Program-made: the position numbers and the translations under genes
Source of the DNA: Candidatus Binatia bacterium
GTDB taxonomy: Bacteria; Desulfobacterota; Binatia; UBA1149; JAJCZL01
Assembly (NCBI GenBank): GCA_028278325.1
Contig: JANQEO010000156.1
Span: 1 to 64,000 of the forward strand
Direction: 5' to 3'
DNA length: 64,000 bases
The notes under the pieces: model-generated
What the model was told of the DNA's origin: nothing
Database searches by the model: none
The model's input: only the letters and a program-made list of their open reading frames with translations
Shown here: in pieces, positions 35,729 to 44,487 of the stretch
How the letters are laid out: each line of letters starts with the position of its first letter
Numbering within the stretch: position 1 is the stretch's first letter

Positions 35729-37222
35729 TCAGTCTCGGTCGTAGCGGTCCATCGCCACACGAAAAAGCGCCTCCTCCCCAGTAAGCCGATATCCCAGGTC
35801 CTGCAGCTTCGAGCGCAGCAGGTTCCAATGGGGCGCCCGGCAGTGGCCGCCGGTCGACCGCACGACCCAGAGCCTTCGGTGGGCAGCCTTCATATCCTCG
35901 AAACGCCGAACCTCATGCCGATTGGGAAATGTCCCCGCTCGACAGTCACTGCAGACAAAAACCCGTTCGATCCCGACGACGACCCCATGGTCCCCATCCC
36001 ACCCAAACATCGGACGGTCGGAGGTCGCGGTTCCCAGATAATAGTGAAGCGGTTGAGCCCCAAAGAACGGGCAGAGAAAGATGGCGTCGCCGTCCGCGAA
36101 GTTCCGGGTTACGGTCGCGGCCGCCTCGTTCCACGCCTCCTTCTTGCCGCTGTCGAGGTAGTTGGTCGTGGAGACCAAGCTACCGGCAAGGACAAACGCC
36201 AGGATGGCAACGGCAAGGAGACGGCTCGGAGACAGGCTGACCGCGAGGCCAAGGCCAAGTGCGCCATCGATCAAACATGCGAGGACCGTCCTCGGCAGGA
36301 ATATCGGCGTCGCGATGCCTGTCAGCCAAATCAGGACCGGCACGAGAAAGACGAGCAACCCGATCAGGACAACGACGCCGAATTGACGCTTGTTAACCGC
36401 AAACGCCATGCCGAGCACGGCAGCCCCGATGACGACGAGATTGTAAGCCGACTGGAGCGGCCCAAGACGGTTGGCCCCGAAGACAGCGAACAACTGCCGG
36501 ACCGCCAACCGGGGGGTGACCTGTTCGAGCCAGGTGAAGTTCTGTGTCAAGGCGAATATGGAGAGAAGCCAGGGCAACCAAAGTACCGAGATCATGACCT
36601 GAACGGCGAACCACAAAAGGTACGAACGGGCATCGATCAATCTCAGCGGCCACCAGGCCGCCAGGACCGCGAGATTGAAGGCGAGCACGAAGTAGGCGGC
36701 AATGTTGTGGGTGTAGAGCGCCGCCAGGGTTGCGACCCAATAGACGACTAGGGCGCCGGTCCTTCCGCCCTTCTGTCGACCGGAACCGCGTCCCGCGGCA
36801 CCGCCTGAAGACAGGAAGGCGAGAAGCCCATAGACCGCGATGCAGATCTCGAGAAAGAGCAGCGTGTAGGAGCGCGCTTCCTGACTGTATTCCGTGTGAA
36901 TGGTGGAGGCCGCAAGAACCGCCGCCGCCACGAGCCCACAGAGGGGATTGACGAAACGCCGGCCGATCAAATGGATCACGCCGATGGAGAGCATGCCGAA
37001 GACGGCGGGCAGCAACCGCAGGGCGGCTTCCGAATGGTCAAACTGCAGAATAACTTTTTGAGCGAGATAGAAGAGCGGCGGATGGTTGTCGACCGGCGTG
37101 CTCAGCAACAGCCCGGTCGGCAGTTGACTCGCATGGTAGGTGTAGGCTTCGTCGACCCAGAACGGCAAATCGCCGAGGGTATAGAACCGGACCACGCCTG
37201 CGAAGATCAAGATCCCCAGCAA
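35729..37222 (-). CDS. GT39/ArnT-like polyprenyl-phosphate-sugar membrane glycosyltransferase
   Basis: The 497-residue protein has about ten hydrophobic spans. The first periplasmic loop carries the catalytic acidic motif DLPFWVDEAYTY (D-E pair of GT39/GT83-like enzymes), then HPPLFYL and SQEARSYTLL. A soluble periplasmic C-terminal domain starts near residue 370. Such enzymes transfer a sugar from a polyprenyl-phosphate donor on the outer face of the inner membrane. The only regular start is TTG 37222, which makes the first helix short. The frame is open a further 10 codons to a TGA at 37251-37253. Just before this stop an ATG TCC would give MS followed by EVGPATESLAL, so a nonsense change near the N-terminus is possible. 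Confidence 0.8.
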   Translation of the reverse strand: MLGILIFAGVVRFYTLGDLPFWVDEAYTYHASQLPTGLLLSTPVDNHPPLFYLAQKVILQFDHSEAALRLLPAVFGMLSIGVIHLIGRRFVNPLCGLVAAAVLAASTIHTEYSQEARSYTLLFLEICIAVYGLLAFLSSGGAAGRGSGRQKGGRTGALVVYWVATLAALYTHNIAAYFVLAFNLAVLAAWWPLRLIDARSYLLWFAVQVMISVLWLPWLLSIFALTQNFTWLEQVTPRLAVRQLFAVFGANRLGPLQSAYNLVVIGAAVLGMAFAVNKRQFGVVVLIGLLVFLVPVLIWLTGIATPIFLPRTVLACLIDGALGLGLAVSLSPSRLLAVAILAFVLAGSLVSTTNYLDSGKKEAWNEAAATVTRNFADGDAIFLCPFFGAQPLHYYLGTATSDRPMFGWDGDHGVVVGIERVFVCSDCRAGTFPNRHEVRRFEDMKAAHRRLWVVRSTGGHCRAPHWNLLRSKLQDLGYRLTGEEALFRVAMDRYDRD

Positions 37223-37534
37223 AGCAAGCGATTCCGTCGCCGGCCCGACCTCTCAGGACATCGTTCGGCTGGTGCCCGCGCTGCGGTCGCGGTTGGAGAT
37301 CCTGTAAATCGAATGCAGCAATGAAATACACCCCACAATTCGATCACAAAGCGCGATCTGCATATGCCGAGATCACGGCCGGGTTCCCCTGGCTCATATA
37401 TACGTGAGCACGGAAATTGCTGATTCTAAATCTATGGTCGCCGATACAATCTTCTCGTTCTTGGCGGAAACCCCACCGTTACAAGGCTTCGCCTGTACCC
37501 GTCAAGTGGATCGCCACTTAGCGTCAGGGTCCGG
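37223..37534. other. 312-bp spacer
   Basis: No gene is supported. It probably contains the promoter of the leftward GT39-like gene in the AT-richer part at 37320-37470. No repeat or clear promoter hexamer pair is seen. Confidence 0.35.
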
Positions 37535-38119
37535 CTAAGCTACTGTCGCGCGCACGGCCAGATCCTCGACACCGTGGCGGTTCAGCCGCTCGAGCAAGAG
37601 ATGCCTCATGCGGACCGACGCCTCGGCCAATGCCTCTTGGTCGATGGCAAAGTTGCGAACGCCGTTCACGAAGTTGAACTGCAACGCCGCGTCGGTGTTC
37701 GCGACAAGCTCGAAGACGGCGCGATCGACCTGCTCGGCCCGGCTGCCTTCGGGAAAGAACAAGCGCGCCGTCGTCTGGCCGTCGAACCAATGCTGTTCGG
37801 GGTTGAGGTGCATATGGCCCTCGCGTCCCCCGAAGCAGTCGAACCGGAAAACCTCTTCCTGCAACACCACCAGGGACGCCGAGGGGCCGCGCCCGACATT
37901 GGGCACATCCGACCAGCAGACCCAAAGCTCCGCGCCCTTCTGAACCTCGATGCGCTGCAGGTCAGATGCCCGTTCGTGGACTTCGATCGCGGCCGTCCGC
38001 CGACGGCGTTTGATTTGGTGCAGGAGCCGGTAGTGCAGCGCCAGCGGCAGCGCCTTGCCGGCGAAACGGCTCAGGACAAGCCGTCTCAAGAGTCTTAGGA
38101 GAATTCGAGATCCGCCCAT
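37535..38119 (-). CDS. hypothetical protein
   Basis: The 194-residue protein has a very basic N-terminus (MGGSRILLRLLRRLVLSRFA, then a KRRRR patch) and a globular acidic C-terminal two thirds. Clear segments are ELWVCWSDVPNVGRGPSASL, VVLQEEVFRFDCFGGREGHM and ALQFNFVNGVRNFAID. No signal peptide or membrane span is certain. I do not recognise the family. The start at ATG 38119 removes a low-complexity open frame that reaches 38341. It is divergent from the initiating transferase at 38585 and shares a 465-bp spacer with it. Confidence 0.6.
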   Translation of the reverse strand: MGGSRILLRLLRRLVLSRFAGKALPLALHYRLLHQIKRRRRTAAIEVHERASDLQRIEVQKGAELWVCWSDVPNVGRGPSASLVVLQEEVFRFDCFGGREGHMHLNPEQHWFDGQTTARLFFPEGSRAEQVDRAVFELVANTDAALQFNFVNGVRNFAIDQEALAEASVRMRHLLLERLNRHGVEDLAVRATVA

Positions 38120-38374
38120 GTCCGCGTCTCCGGCGCCTCGCCACCGACCTCGCCGGACTCCTTGCCGAAGGCCAGTCCGGTCGGCGGGCATTCGTGAGCG
38201 GCGGCGCTCTCGGCCGGCGAAGGTACCACAAGAGTCGCGCGGCTGTCGGTTGGATTCTCGATGCGACCGAGGCGGCGGAGATCGGAGAGAATTTGTCCGA
38301 CCCAATGCGACACGCAAACACTCAACGTGTCGACCAAGCACAAATCAAGACAAAACAAGACTTAATATAACTCG

Positions 38375-38433
38375 AATACTGAAATAACGCGAGTTGACAT
38401 ATGCTTAATCTTTATTAATACTTCGCAAAATTA
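38375..38433 (+). promoter_or_regulatory. putative promoter element upstream of the initiating transferase, shared with 61470
   Basis: This 59-bp segment starts AATACTGA, has TTGACA at 38394-38399 and a TAATAC at 38416-38421 (16-bp spacing), and ends in an A-rich run. It aligns without gaps to 61470-61528 (43 of 59 identical, my count). It lies about 150-210 bases before the start of the transferase gene. The surrounding 38120-38584 spacer is AT-rich and has no gene. Confidence 0.6.
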
Positions 38434-38584
38434 GTGGTGTTGGTACGGAAGCGTTTGGTTGGCATTGGCTTTTGAGGACGCTTCCAGAGAAGTTTTCAGT
38501 CATTTGTTTCGGTGACCGGCGGTCTCCATTCCGACCGCTCATTAGAAGAAATTCTCATAGCGATACCAACGACATGATACGGCC

Positions 38585-40009
38585 TTGTCAGACGTCTCGT
38601 TCACCGCACCGATATCTCTGAAAGTCGTTTCAGGGGTTGTTCGGTTTATCGACGTGGGGGTTTGCGTAGCCACCGCGTTATTTGCCTTTTCTCTTTACCT
38701 GTCCGACAAGGTCATCTCGCAGGGTGACATCTTAACCCTGATCGTCGCCCTCAGTGTCTTTGTGCAGATCGTCGCGTTTCACATCGCCGATCTATACAAA
38801 TTGGATGTGATTCGTGACTTGAAGTACCAGGTCAACCGGGTGTGGGTGGCCTGGACCTTCGTCTTCGTGGTGCTGCTTGTCCTGGGCTTCGTTACGAAGA
38901 GCTCGGCTCAAATCTCCCGCGGCTGGATCATCCTTTGGTACGCCTCGGGCCTGCTTTCCTTCACCATGCTCAGGCTCGTCCTTCACCTGTTCCTCGCCCG
39001 CTGCGCGCAGAAAGGACTGTTTCGGCGCGATGTGGTCGTGATCGGCGGCGGCGACCTCGCGCGCGAGGTCATCCGGGACCTGACCCAGCAAGGCCCGGAG
39101 CTGCACCTGGTCGGGTTCTTCGACGATCGGCAGACCCGGGTTCCCGAAGAAATCGAAGGCTGCCCCAAGCTGGGCAACATCGACAACGTGTTGGACTATG
39201 CGCGGGACAGTCAGCCCGATCTCATCGTCGTCGCCATCCCGATGCAAGACGGAAGGCGCTTGAACGAGATTCTCCAGAAGCTCTGGATCCTACCGATCGA
39301 CATCCGTTTGAGCTCTCTGGTGACCTCCATTCGTTTCTCGCCTGAGGTCTACAGCCACGTCGGCAACGTCCCCTTGCTGAACGTCTTCAAGAATCCCATC
39401 AGCGACTGGGACTACGTGATGAAGACCATGGAGGATCGGCTCGTGGCCTTGCTGGGCCTCACTGTCGCCCTACCCTTTATGGCGATCATCGCGCTCCTCA
39501 TCAAGCTCGACAGCCCCGGTCCGGTTTTCTTCAGGCAGAAACGGCGGGGCTTCAACAATCACTTCTTCTCCATCTACAAGTTCAGGACCCTGCATCACGA
39601 CTGCACCGACTGGGACGCCGCCAAGCTGGTCTCGCGGGACGATCCCCGGACGACCCGCGTGGGCAAATTCCTGCGGCGAACCAACCTGGACGAGCTCCCG
39701 CAGCTGCTGAACGTACTCACCGGCGACATGTCGATTGTCGGGCCGCGGCCCCATGCCACCCTGGCCAAGGCCGATGGCCATCTCTACCACGAGCTGGTGG
39801 ACAGCTATTTCGCGCGCCATCGCGTGAAGCCGGGGATCACCGGCTGGGCGCAGGTCAATGGCTGGCGCGGCGAGACCGACACCGTGGAGAAGATCGAGCG
39901 CCGCATAGAATTCGACCTCTATTTCATAGATCACTGGTCGATCTGGTTCGACCTCAAGATCATAGTCATGACGCCCTTCTCGCTATTGAGAACGAGGAAT
40001 TCCTATTAG
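38585..40009 (+). CDS. undecaprenyl-phosphate sugar-1-phosphate transferase (initiating transferase, WcaJ/PssY type)
   Basis: The 474-residue protein has four to five N-terminal helices and a CoA-binding-like Rossmann domain ([14 protein letters not shown] at about 150). A fifth helix ([20 protein letters not shown]) and the cytoplasmic catalytic domain follow. The catalytic domain has [20 protein letters not shown], the DE motif in [13 protein letters not shown], and [11 protein letters not shown]. It transfers a sugar phosphate, commonly glucose-1-P, from UDP-sugar to undecaprenyl phosphate and so starts each repeat unit. The start is TTG 38585 and there is no better in-frame option. A Wzc gene follows on the same strand. 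This is probably the first committed enzyme of the exopolysaccharide made by this region. Confidence 0.93.
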   Translation: MSDVSFTAPISLKVVSGVVRFIDVGVCVATALFAFSLYLSDKVISQGDILTLIVALSVFVQIVAFHIADLYKLDVIRDLKYQVNRVWVAWTFVFVVLLVLGFVTKSSAQISRGWIILWYASGLLSFTMLRLVLHLFLARCAQKGLFRRDVVVIGGGDLAREVIRDLTQQGPELHLVGFFDDRQTRVPEEIEGCPKLGNIDNVLDYARDSQPDLIVVAIPMQDGRRLNEILQKLWILPIDIRLSSLVTSIRFSPEVYSHVGNVPLLNVFKNPISDWDYVMKTMEDRLVALLGLTVALPFMAIIALLIKLDSPGPVFFRQKRRGFNNHFFSIYKFRTLHHDCTDWDAAKLVSRDDPRTTRVGKFLRRTNLDELPQLLNVLTGDMSIVGPRPHATLAKADGHLYHELVDSYFARHRVKPGITGWAQVNGWRGETDTVEKIERRIEFDLYFIDHWSIWFDLKIIVMTPFSLLRTRNSY

Positions 40010-40312
40010 GAGGCTCATCGGGAGAAGCCGGCCCGCACGATTCGAGACCGTCAAGGATCGAGACCCGACAGCCCCGCTATCTACAGGCGTGAAAGTATTG
40101 AAAACTAACTCTATTTGTTTGCCAGACAGGGTGCTATGATGGGCGCATTTAGAGGTGGGGCGGTGCGTGTTTGCCCGGCTCCAGGGATTTGAATGACGCG
40201 GCGATACGGCATCCGGCAGTTTTGAGGACAGCTCGGGTGCGGCCTTTTTGTCGCCACACCCGATATGCGGCATCGATTGAAGTACGGACGTTTTTTGCAG
40301 AAGTGATTTCGA
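40010..40312. other. 303-bp spacer before the second Wzc-like gene
   Basis: No gene is supported. TATGAT at 40135-40140 could be a -10 box; the sequence 16-18 bases upstream (ATTTG) is a poor -35. The 170-nt leader that would follow shows no evident structure. Confidence 0.3.
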
Positions 40313-42613
40313 ATGAATGACGTACCCAAGTTATCCGACGTTCATCGCGAGGTGATTGGAAGCGTTTCGGCGCGGCCGGCGATCGTCGAGGATTTGCGGC
40401 TGTCCGACGCCTTCCAGATGCTGTGGCGCCAGAAGTTCTGGATCCTGGGCGTCGTCTTCCTGGTGACCTTCTTCTCGTGGATCGGCATCGCCCAGCTCAC
40501 ACCGCTCTACACCGCATCGTCCCAGGTCTTGATCGGCGTCCGCGAGGAGAACGTCCTCAACGTGGAAGACGTTCTCGCGGGGATCTCCGCCGACGACGTG
40601 ACCGTCGAGAACGAGATTCACGTGATTCGCTCACGCGATCTGATTGGACGGACCATCGACGAACTGGGCCTGGTGCACGACCCGGAATTCAATCCCGCGC
40701 TCCGGCCGGAAAGCCGGCTGATGGAGCTGCTGGATGTCCGCCGCTATCTGCCGCTGGCGTGGCAGAGAGCCTGGCGGGACCATTTCGGCGCCGAGCCCGG
40801 CGCACAGCCGGCCAACACACAACCGATCCAGCAAGCCCTGCCCTATGACGACGTCGAACGCGATGTCGTGATCGACCAATTCCTCAGCAAGCTCGCCGTG
40901 GTCCCGGAGGGGACGTCACTTGTCATCCGGATCGAGATCACCACGCGGGACCCCGGCACATCCCAGTTGGTGGCCAACACCCTCACCGATTTCTACATCG
41001 TCTCCCAGCTCGACGCGAAGCTCGCGGCAACCAAACGAGCGAGCGCCTGGCTGTTCGACCGTTTGGAGCAGCTTCGCACCGACGCCATGGTTTCGGCGCG
41101 GGCGGTCGAGGAATTCAGGCGGGAAAGCGGACTGCTCCAGACCAACACCAATGGAACACTGGCGGAGCAGGAAATCTCCCAGTTGAACCTGCGTTTCGTG
41201 CAGGAACAAACCACCCTGGCCGAAACCCAGGCGAGGTTGCGGCAAGTCGAAAGCCTGCTCCAGAGCCCGGAGGCGACCGCCACGGCATCCGAGGTTCTGA
41301 GGTCCTCCCTCATCATAAGCCTGCGCCAACAGGAATCCGAGCTGGAGCGGCGACTGGCGGAAATGGGAGAGATTTACGGCGATCGCCACCCGCAGATGGT
41401 CGCGACACGCGCCGAGCTGGCCGATCTCAAGAACACGATCCGCGCTGAAATCAGCAAGGTCGTCGACGGTCTGCGCAACGAAATGTCGATCGCTAGAACC
41501 CGGGCGGCGGCGCTGGAGAGAATCCTGACGCAGCGGCGCCAGTCCCTGGCCGAAATGAATGTCGACGAAGTGCGCCTGATAGCACTGCAGCGCGAGGCCG
41601 AGTCGAATCAGAATCTTCTGGAAGTCGTCATGGCGCGCTTCAAGGAAATTTCGGCGCAGGAGGATTTCCAAAAGGCCGATGCCACGATCCTCTCGCGCGC
41701 GGCCTTGCCCCGCGGGCCAAGTTTCCCGAACAAGCCGCTCATGCTGGGTTTGGCGGTCGTCTGCTCGATCTTTCTCAGCGTCTTGGTTGCCTTCGCCATC
41801 GACCAATCGGGCTCCGGCTTGCGCAGCATGGAGCAAATCGAGCAATTGATGGGCATGGCTCCGCTCGGCCTGGTCCCGGCCCTGAGCGAGGTCGATCGGC
41901 TTGGAAAGAAGCCGGCGGCCTATCTACTCAAGCGTCCCAATTCGACCTACAGCGAGGCCATCCGCACCGTCTACGCAAATCTCTCCCTGATGACCGGAGA
42001 CAATAAGACCAAGACGCTTCTGATCACCTCCTCGATCCCCAGCGAAGGCAAGACGTCTATTTCAGTGTCGCTAGCGCGGGCGTTGGCGATTCAGGGCCAG
42101 AAGGTCATGCTCCTCGACTGCGATTTCCGTCGAGGGACCGCCCACAAGGGGTTCGGCGTCTCAGCCGGGCCGGGTCTCATGGACTATCTGGTGGGCAGTG
42201 CCACCGCCGAAGAGGTCACCCGGCGCGACCCGAAGACGGACGCCAGTTTCATTTCCGTCGGGCGGCATTCATCGACAGCCTTGAGTTTCCAGCTCTACAA
42301 GAAGCTGGAAGGCCTGATGAACAGCCTCAAGAAAAGCGGCGACTATCATGTGATCATCATGGACTCCCCGCCGATCCTGGCGGTGTCGGACTCCCGCATG
42401 CTGGCGGGCTTCGTCGACGAGGCGCTCTTTGTTGTGCGCTGGGCTAAGACCCGGCGCGAGCATGTCAGCCGAGCCCTGCAGCAGTTGATGGGATCCGGCT
42501 GCAAGGTCGGCGGAATTGTCTTGTCCATGGTGGACGTGAAGCGCCACTCGCAATATCGCTTCGGAGACTCAGGCCTCTACACCGGCTACATGGGCCGCTA
42601 CTACAGGGATTGA
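40313..42613 (+). CDS. Wzc-type polysaccharide co-polymerase/tyrosine autokinase
   Basis: The 766-residue protein has the same layout as the one at 27740. A Wzz domain has its first helix at about 43-62, long periplasmic coiled coils lie at about 235-450, and a second helix is near 482-502. The cytoplasmic BY-kinase carries Walker A SIPSEGKTS (about 574-582), Walker A' VMLLDCDFRRG and Walker B YHVIIMDSPP. The C-terminus is Tyr-rich (YRFGDSGLYTGYMGRYYRD). The first residues include a long cytoplasmic leader. It follows the initiating transferase on the same strand and is probably the cognate co-polymerase for it. The two paralogues could serve two polymers or two chain-length classes. Confidence 0.94.
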   Translation: MNDVPKLSDVHREVIGSVSARPAIVEDLRLSDAFQMLWRQKFWILGVVFLVTFFSWIGIAQLTPLYTASSQVLIGVREENVLNVEDVLAGISADDVTVENEIHVIRSRDLIGRTIDELGLVHDPEFNPALRPESRLMELLDVRRYLPLAWQRAWRDHFGAEPGAQPANTQPIQQALPYDDVERDVVIDQFLSKLAVVPEGTSLVIRIEITTRDPGTSQLVANTLTDFYIVSQLDAKLAATKRASAWLFDRLEQLRTDAMVSARAVEEFRRESGLLQTNTNGTLAEQEISQLNLRFVQEQTTLAETQARLRQVESLLQSPEATATASEVLRSSLIISLRQQESELERRLAEMGEIYGDRHPQMVATRAELADLKNTIRAEISKVVDGLRNEMSIARTRAAALERILTQRRQSLAEMNVDEVRLIALQREAESNQNLLEVVMARFKEISAQEDFQKADATILSRAALPRGPSFPNKPLMLGLAVVCSIFLSVLVAFAIDQSGSGLRSMEQIEQLMGMAPLGLVPALSEVDRLGKKPAAYLLKRPNSTYSEAIRTVYANLSLMTGDNKTKTLLITSSIPSEGKTSISVSLARALAIQGQKVMLLDCDFRRGTAHKGFGVSAGPGLMDYLVGSATAEEVTRRDPKTDASFISVGRHSSTALSFQLYKKLEGLMNSLKKSGDYHVIIMDSPPILAVSDSRMLAGFVDEALFVVRWAKTRREHVSRALQQLMGSGCKVGGIVLSMVDVKRHSQYRFGDSGLYTGYMGRYYRD

Positions 42614-42704
42614 TGAGCGCCTAAGGCCCCCTCGCCTCCGTCAATGCCCTGGTCCAGAACCATGGGCGGGAGCCCCCCGATGGCATGTCCCGCAAGACCG
42701 TGGA

Positions 42705-43850
42705 TCAGCCCCCAAACAACTTTTCGAACAGTGCCTCGGACTCGGGATACTGTGCAATGTCGACGCATTTCATTGCGTTGAAATAGAGCATGTAGCCACG
42801 TTTCTCTTCGGGGATGGCGGCAAAGAAGTCGTGGCTGCCCTGGATGAAGCTCGGGTCGTCGTCCTGGCCTTCATAGCGGCAGTCAGACGACCAGAGACCC
42901 CACTCGGCGACTGAGAACTTATGGCCTTGCTTGAACGCCCAGTACCGTCCGAACTCCAACCTACCAATTGACTCCTGCCAGGAGATTTCCGGCGTCGGAC
43001 CCATGCGGTGATAGGCCCCCACGCTGACCTGATCGACATAATCCGGGCCCGGATAGCACTTCTCGATCCAGAGGGTGCCGTCCGCAGCCGTCAATTGCTT
43101 TCCGGCCGGTCCATTCACCGAGTACTGCCAGACGAACTCGGCTCCGGGCTCGGCTTCGAAGAGATCGTGGACATGCCGCCAAGCGGGAACGAAAGCCGGA
43201 TCGTCGCACCAAGTGGGCCCGATAGGGCTATTGTTCTTGACTGCCACCTCCGGTTCATGCCAAAGGCGCAGGATCGCGTCCTCGTGGCCTGCATCGATGA
43301 CCCTGCGGGCGACCTGGCGCAGCTCCTCGTCCCAATCGCCGGCGGCGATTTCGGCGAATCGGGGGTTCTTATCACTCAGGGGGAAGATATCGAGGATGAC
43401 AGCCAGTTGGGCATGAGGCGCCAGGCGCGTATAGGATTCCAGCCAAACTTTTTGCCTTTCGCCCAGCGCCTGAGCAAATCCGCGTCTCCCGAACGCCAAG
43501 TGGAAGTGGGCCACCCAGATCCGCCGGCCCAGCCAGGCCTCGACTTCCGAGTAGTCTTGGGCCGGCATCCAGAAGCCCAGCCATTTGGTGTCTTGGGACG
43601 ATGAGACCTGCGTTCCGGCGCCGGCCCCGTCTCCGGCAGCCGATCCGTCCGACGCGCCCGCGGTGGCTTCCGTCGGCTTAGCTCCGTTCAGGCCACCGGA
43701 CCGCAGCGCCTCTTCCCCGACGTTCACAACTCTGAACTTCACATCGAAGACGTTTCGATAGGCAGGGCCTTCATAGATGTCCGTCGGCTCCGCTTGCGCG
43801 ATGGTCGTGAGACCCAGGCAAAATACGCAAGCCGCAACAATTCGCTGCAT
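42705..43850 (-). CDS. secreted glycoside hydrolase, GH26-like
   Basis: The 381-residue protein has a signal peptide that ends near AQA-EPTD (about residue 20) and a Gly/Ala/Ser linker (about 60-85). A TIM-barrel-like catalytic domain follows. ILRLWHEPE carries the likely acid/base Glu199 after His198, and FSVAEWGLW carries the likely nucleophile Glu316. This spacing and these motifs resemble GH26 beta-mannanases and related EPS-cluster hydrolases. It is convergent with the wzc gene. A periplasmic or secreted depolymerase could trim, release or turn over the exopolysaccharide. The exact family is not certain. Confidence 0.75.
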   Translation of the reverse strand: MQRIVAACVFCLGLTTIAQAEPTDIYEGPAYRNVFDVKFRVVNVGEEALRSGGLNGAKPTEATAGASDGSAAGDGAGAGTQVSSSQDTKWLGFWMPAQDYSEVEAWLGRRIWVAHFHLAFGRRGFAQALGERQKVWLESYTRLAPHAQLAVILDIFPLSDKNPRFAEIAAGDWDEELRQVARRVIDAGHEDAILRLWHEPEVAVKNNSPIGPTWCDDPAFVPAWRHVHDLFEAEPGAEFVWQYSVNGPAGKQLTAADGTLWIEKCYPGPDYVDQVSVGAYHRMGPTPEISWQESIGRLEFGRYWAFKQGHKFSVAEWGLWSSDCRYEGQDDDPSFIQGSHDFFAAIPEEKRGYMLYFNAMKCVDIAQYPESEALFEKLFGG

Positions 43851-44487
43851 GGCTTTCTCCGGCCGTAATCACAAATTTCTGGAAACGATGGTCCTGCGCG
43901 TCGAAATGCTTTGCTCAAAAATCAAGGCCTAGGGAGATCTTACTAGATTTCAGACTTTTGTGAATTCCCTGGATTCGGTTCACCGCCAGCCGACAGGAAT
44001 TTTTTCCTTGGTGCGCCTGTGGATCGGCCAAGCTCCCGGCAAGACACGAGCCATCGTCCGCGGCTCTGGCGGGTCTGTTCTCAAGACCGGGGGAAACAGT
44101 TATTTGGAAAGACCTGGACGAAATCAAGAAATTCTACGGATCCATCACTTCCCGGCTTTCGTTTGAGCGCCACTATTGCTACAATGCCGACCAATTGGAT
44201 TAGGTCATTTGGGAAGTTTCATAATATTCATATAGCGCCAAGTGTCATTCGGACGCCCTTTTGAGCAGGCTGGCCCATAGGCCTAAGACGAGTGCATTGA
44301 TTTATAGGGAATAGTTGATTGTCGAAGATTTTCTCATTTTCGAAGACGTTCATCTTCCATCACAACTTTAAAGCCGCCGGTATGAGCATCTCGAAGGTGC
44401 TCTTCAGGTATGAGTTCTGACGGGGCCCGGTGCCGGGGCCCGCGGAGGGCCTCCTACCTGGCCCGGTATTGATCAGGAGAATCGCCC
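43851..44487. other. 637-bp spacer
   Basis: No gene is supported. The stretch 43870-44400 is AT-richer and likely holds the promoters of the leftward hydrolase and the rightward GT4 gene. At 44421-44441 the 8-mer CGGGGCCC occurs twice, 13 bases apart, and can form GC-rich hairpins. AGGAGA at 44475-44480 is the ribosome-binding site of the next gene. Confidence 0.4.

Noticed and set aside
44421..44441. CGGGGCCC repeats as a terminator before the GT4 gene
   Set aside because: They lie upstream of the gene, have no T-run and are only 8 bp long.
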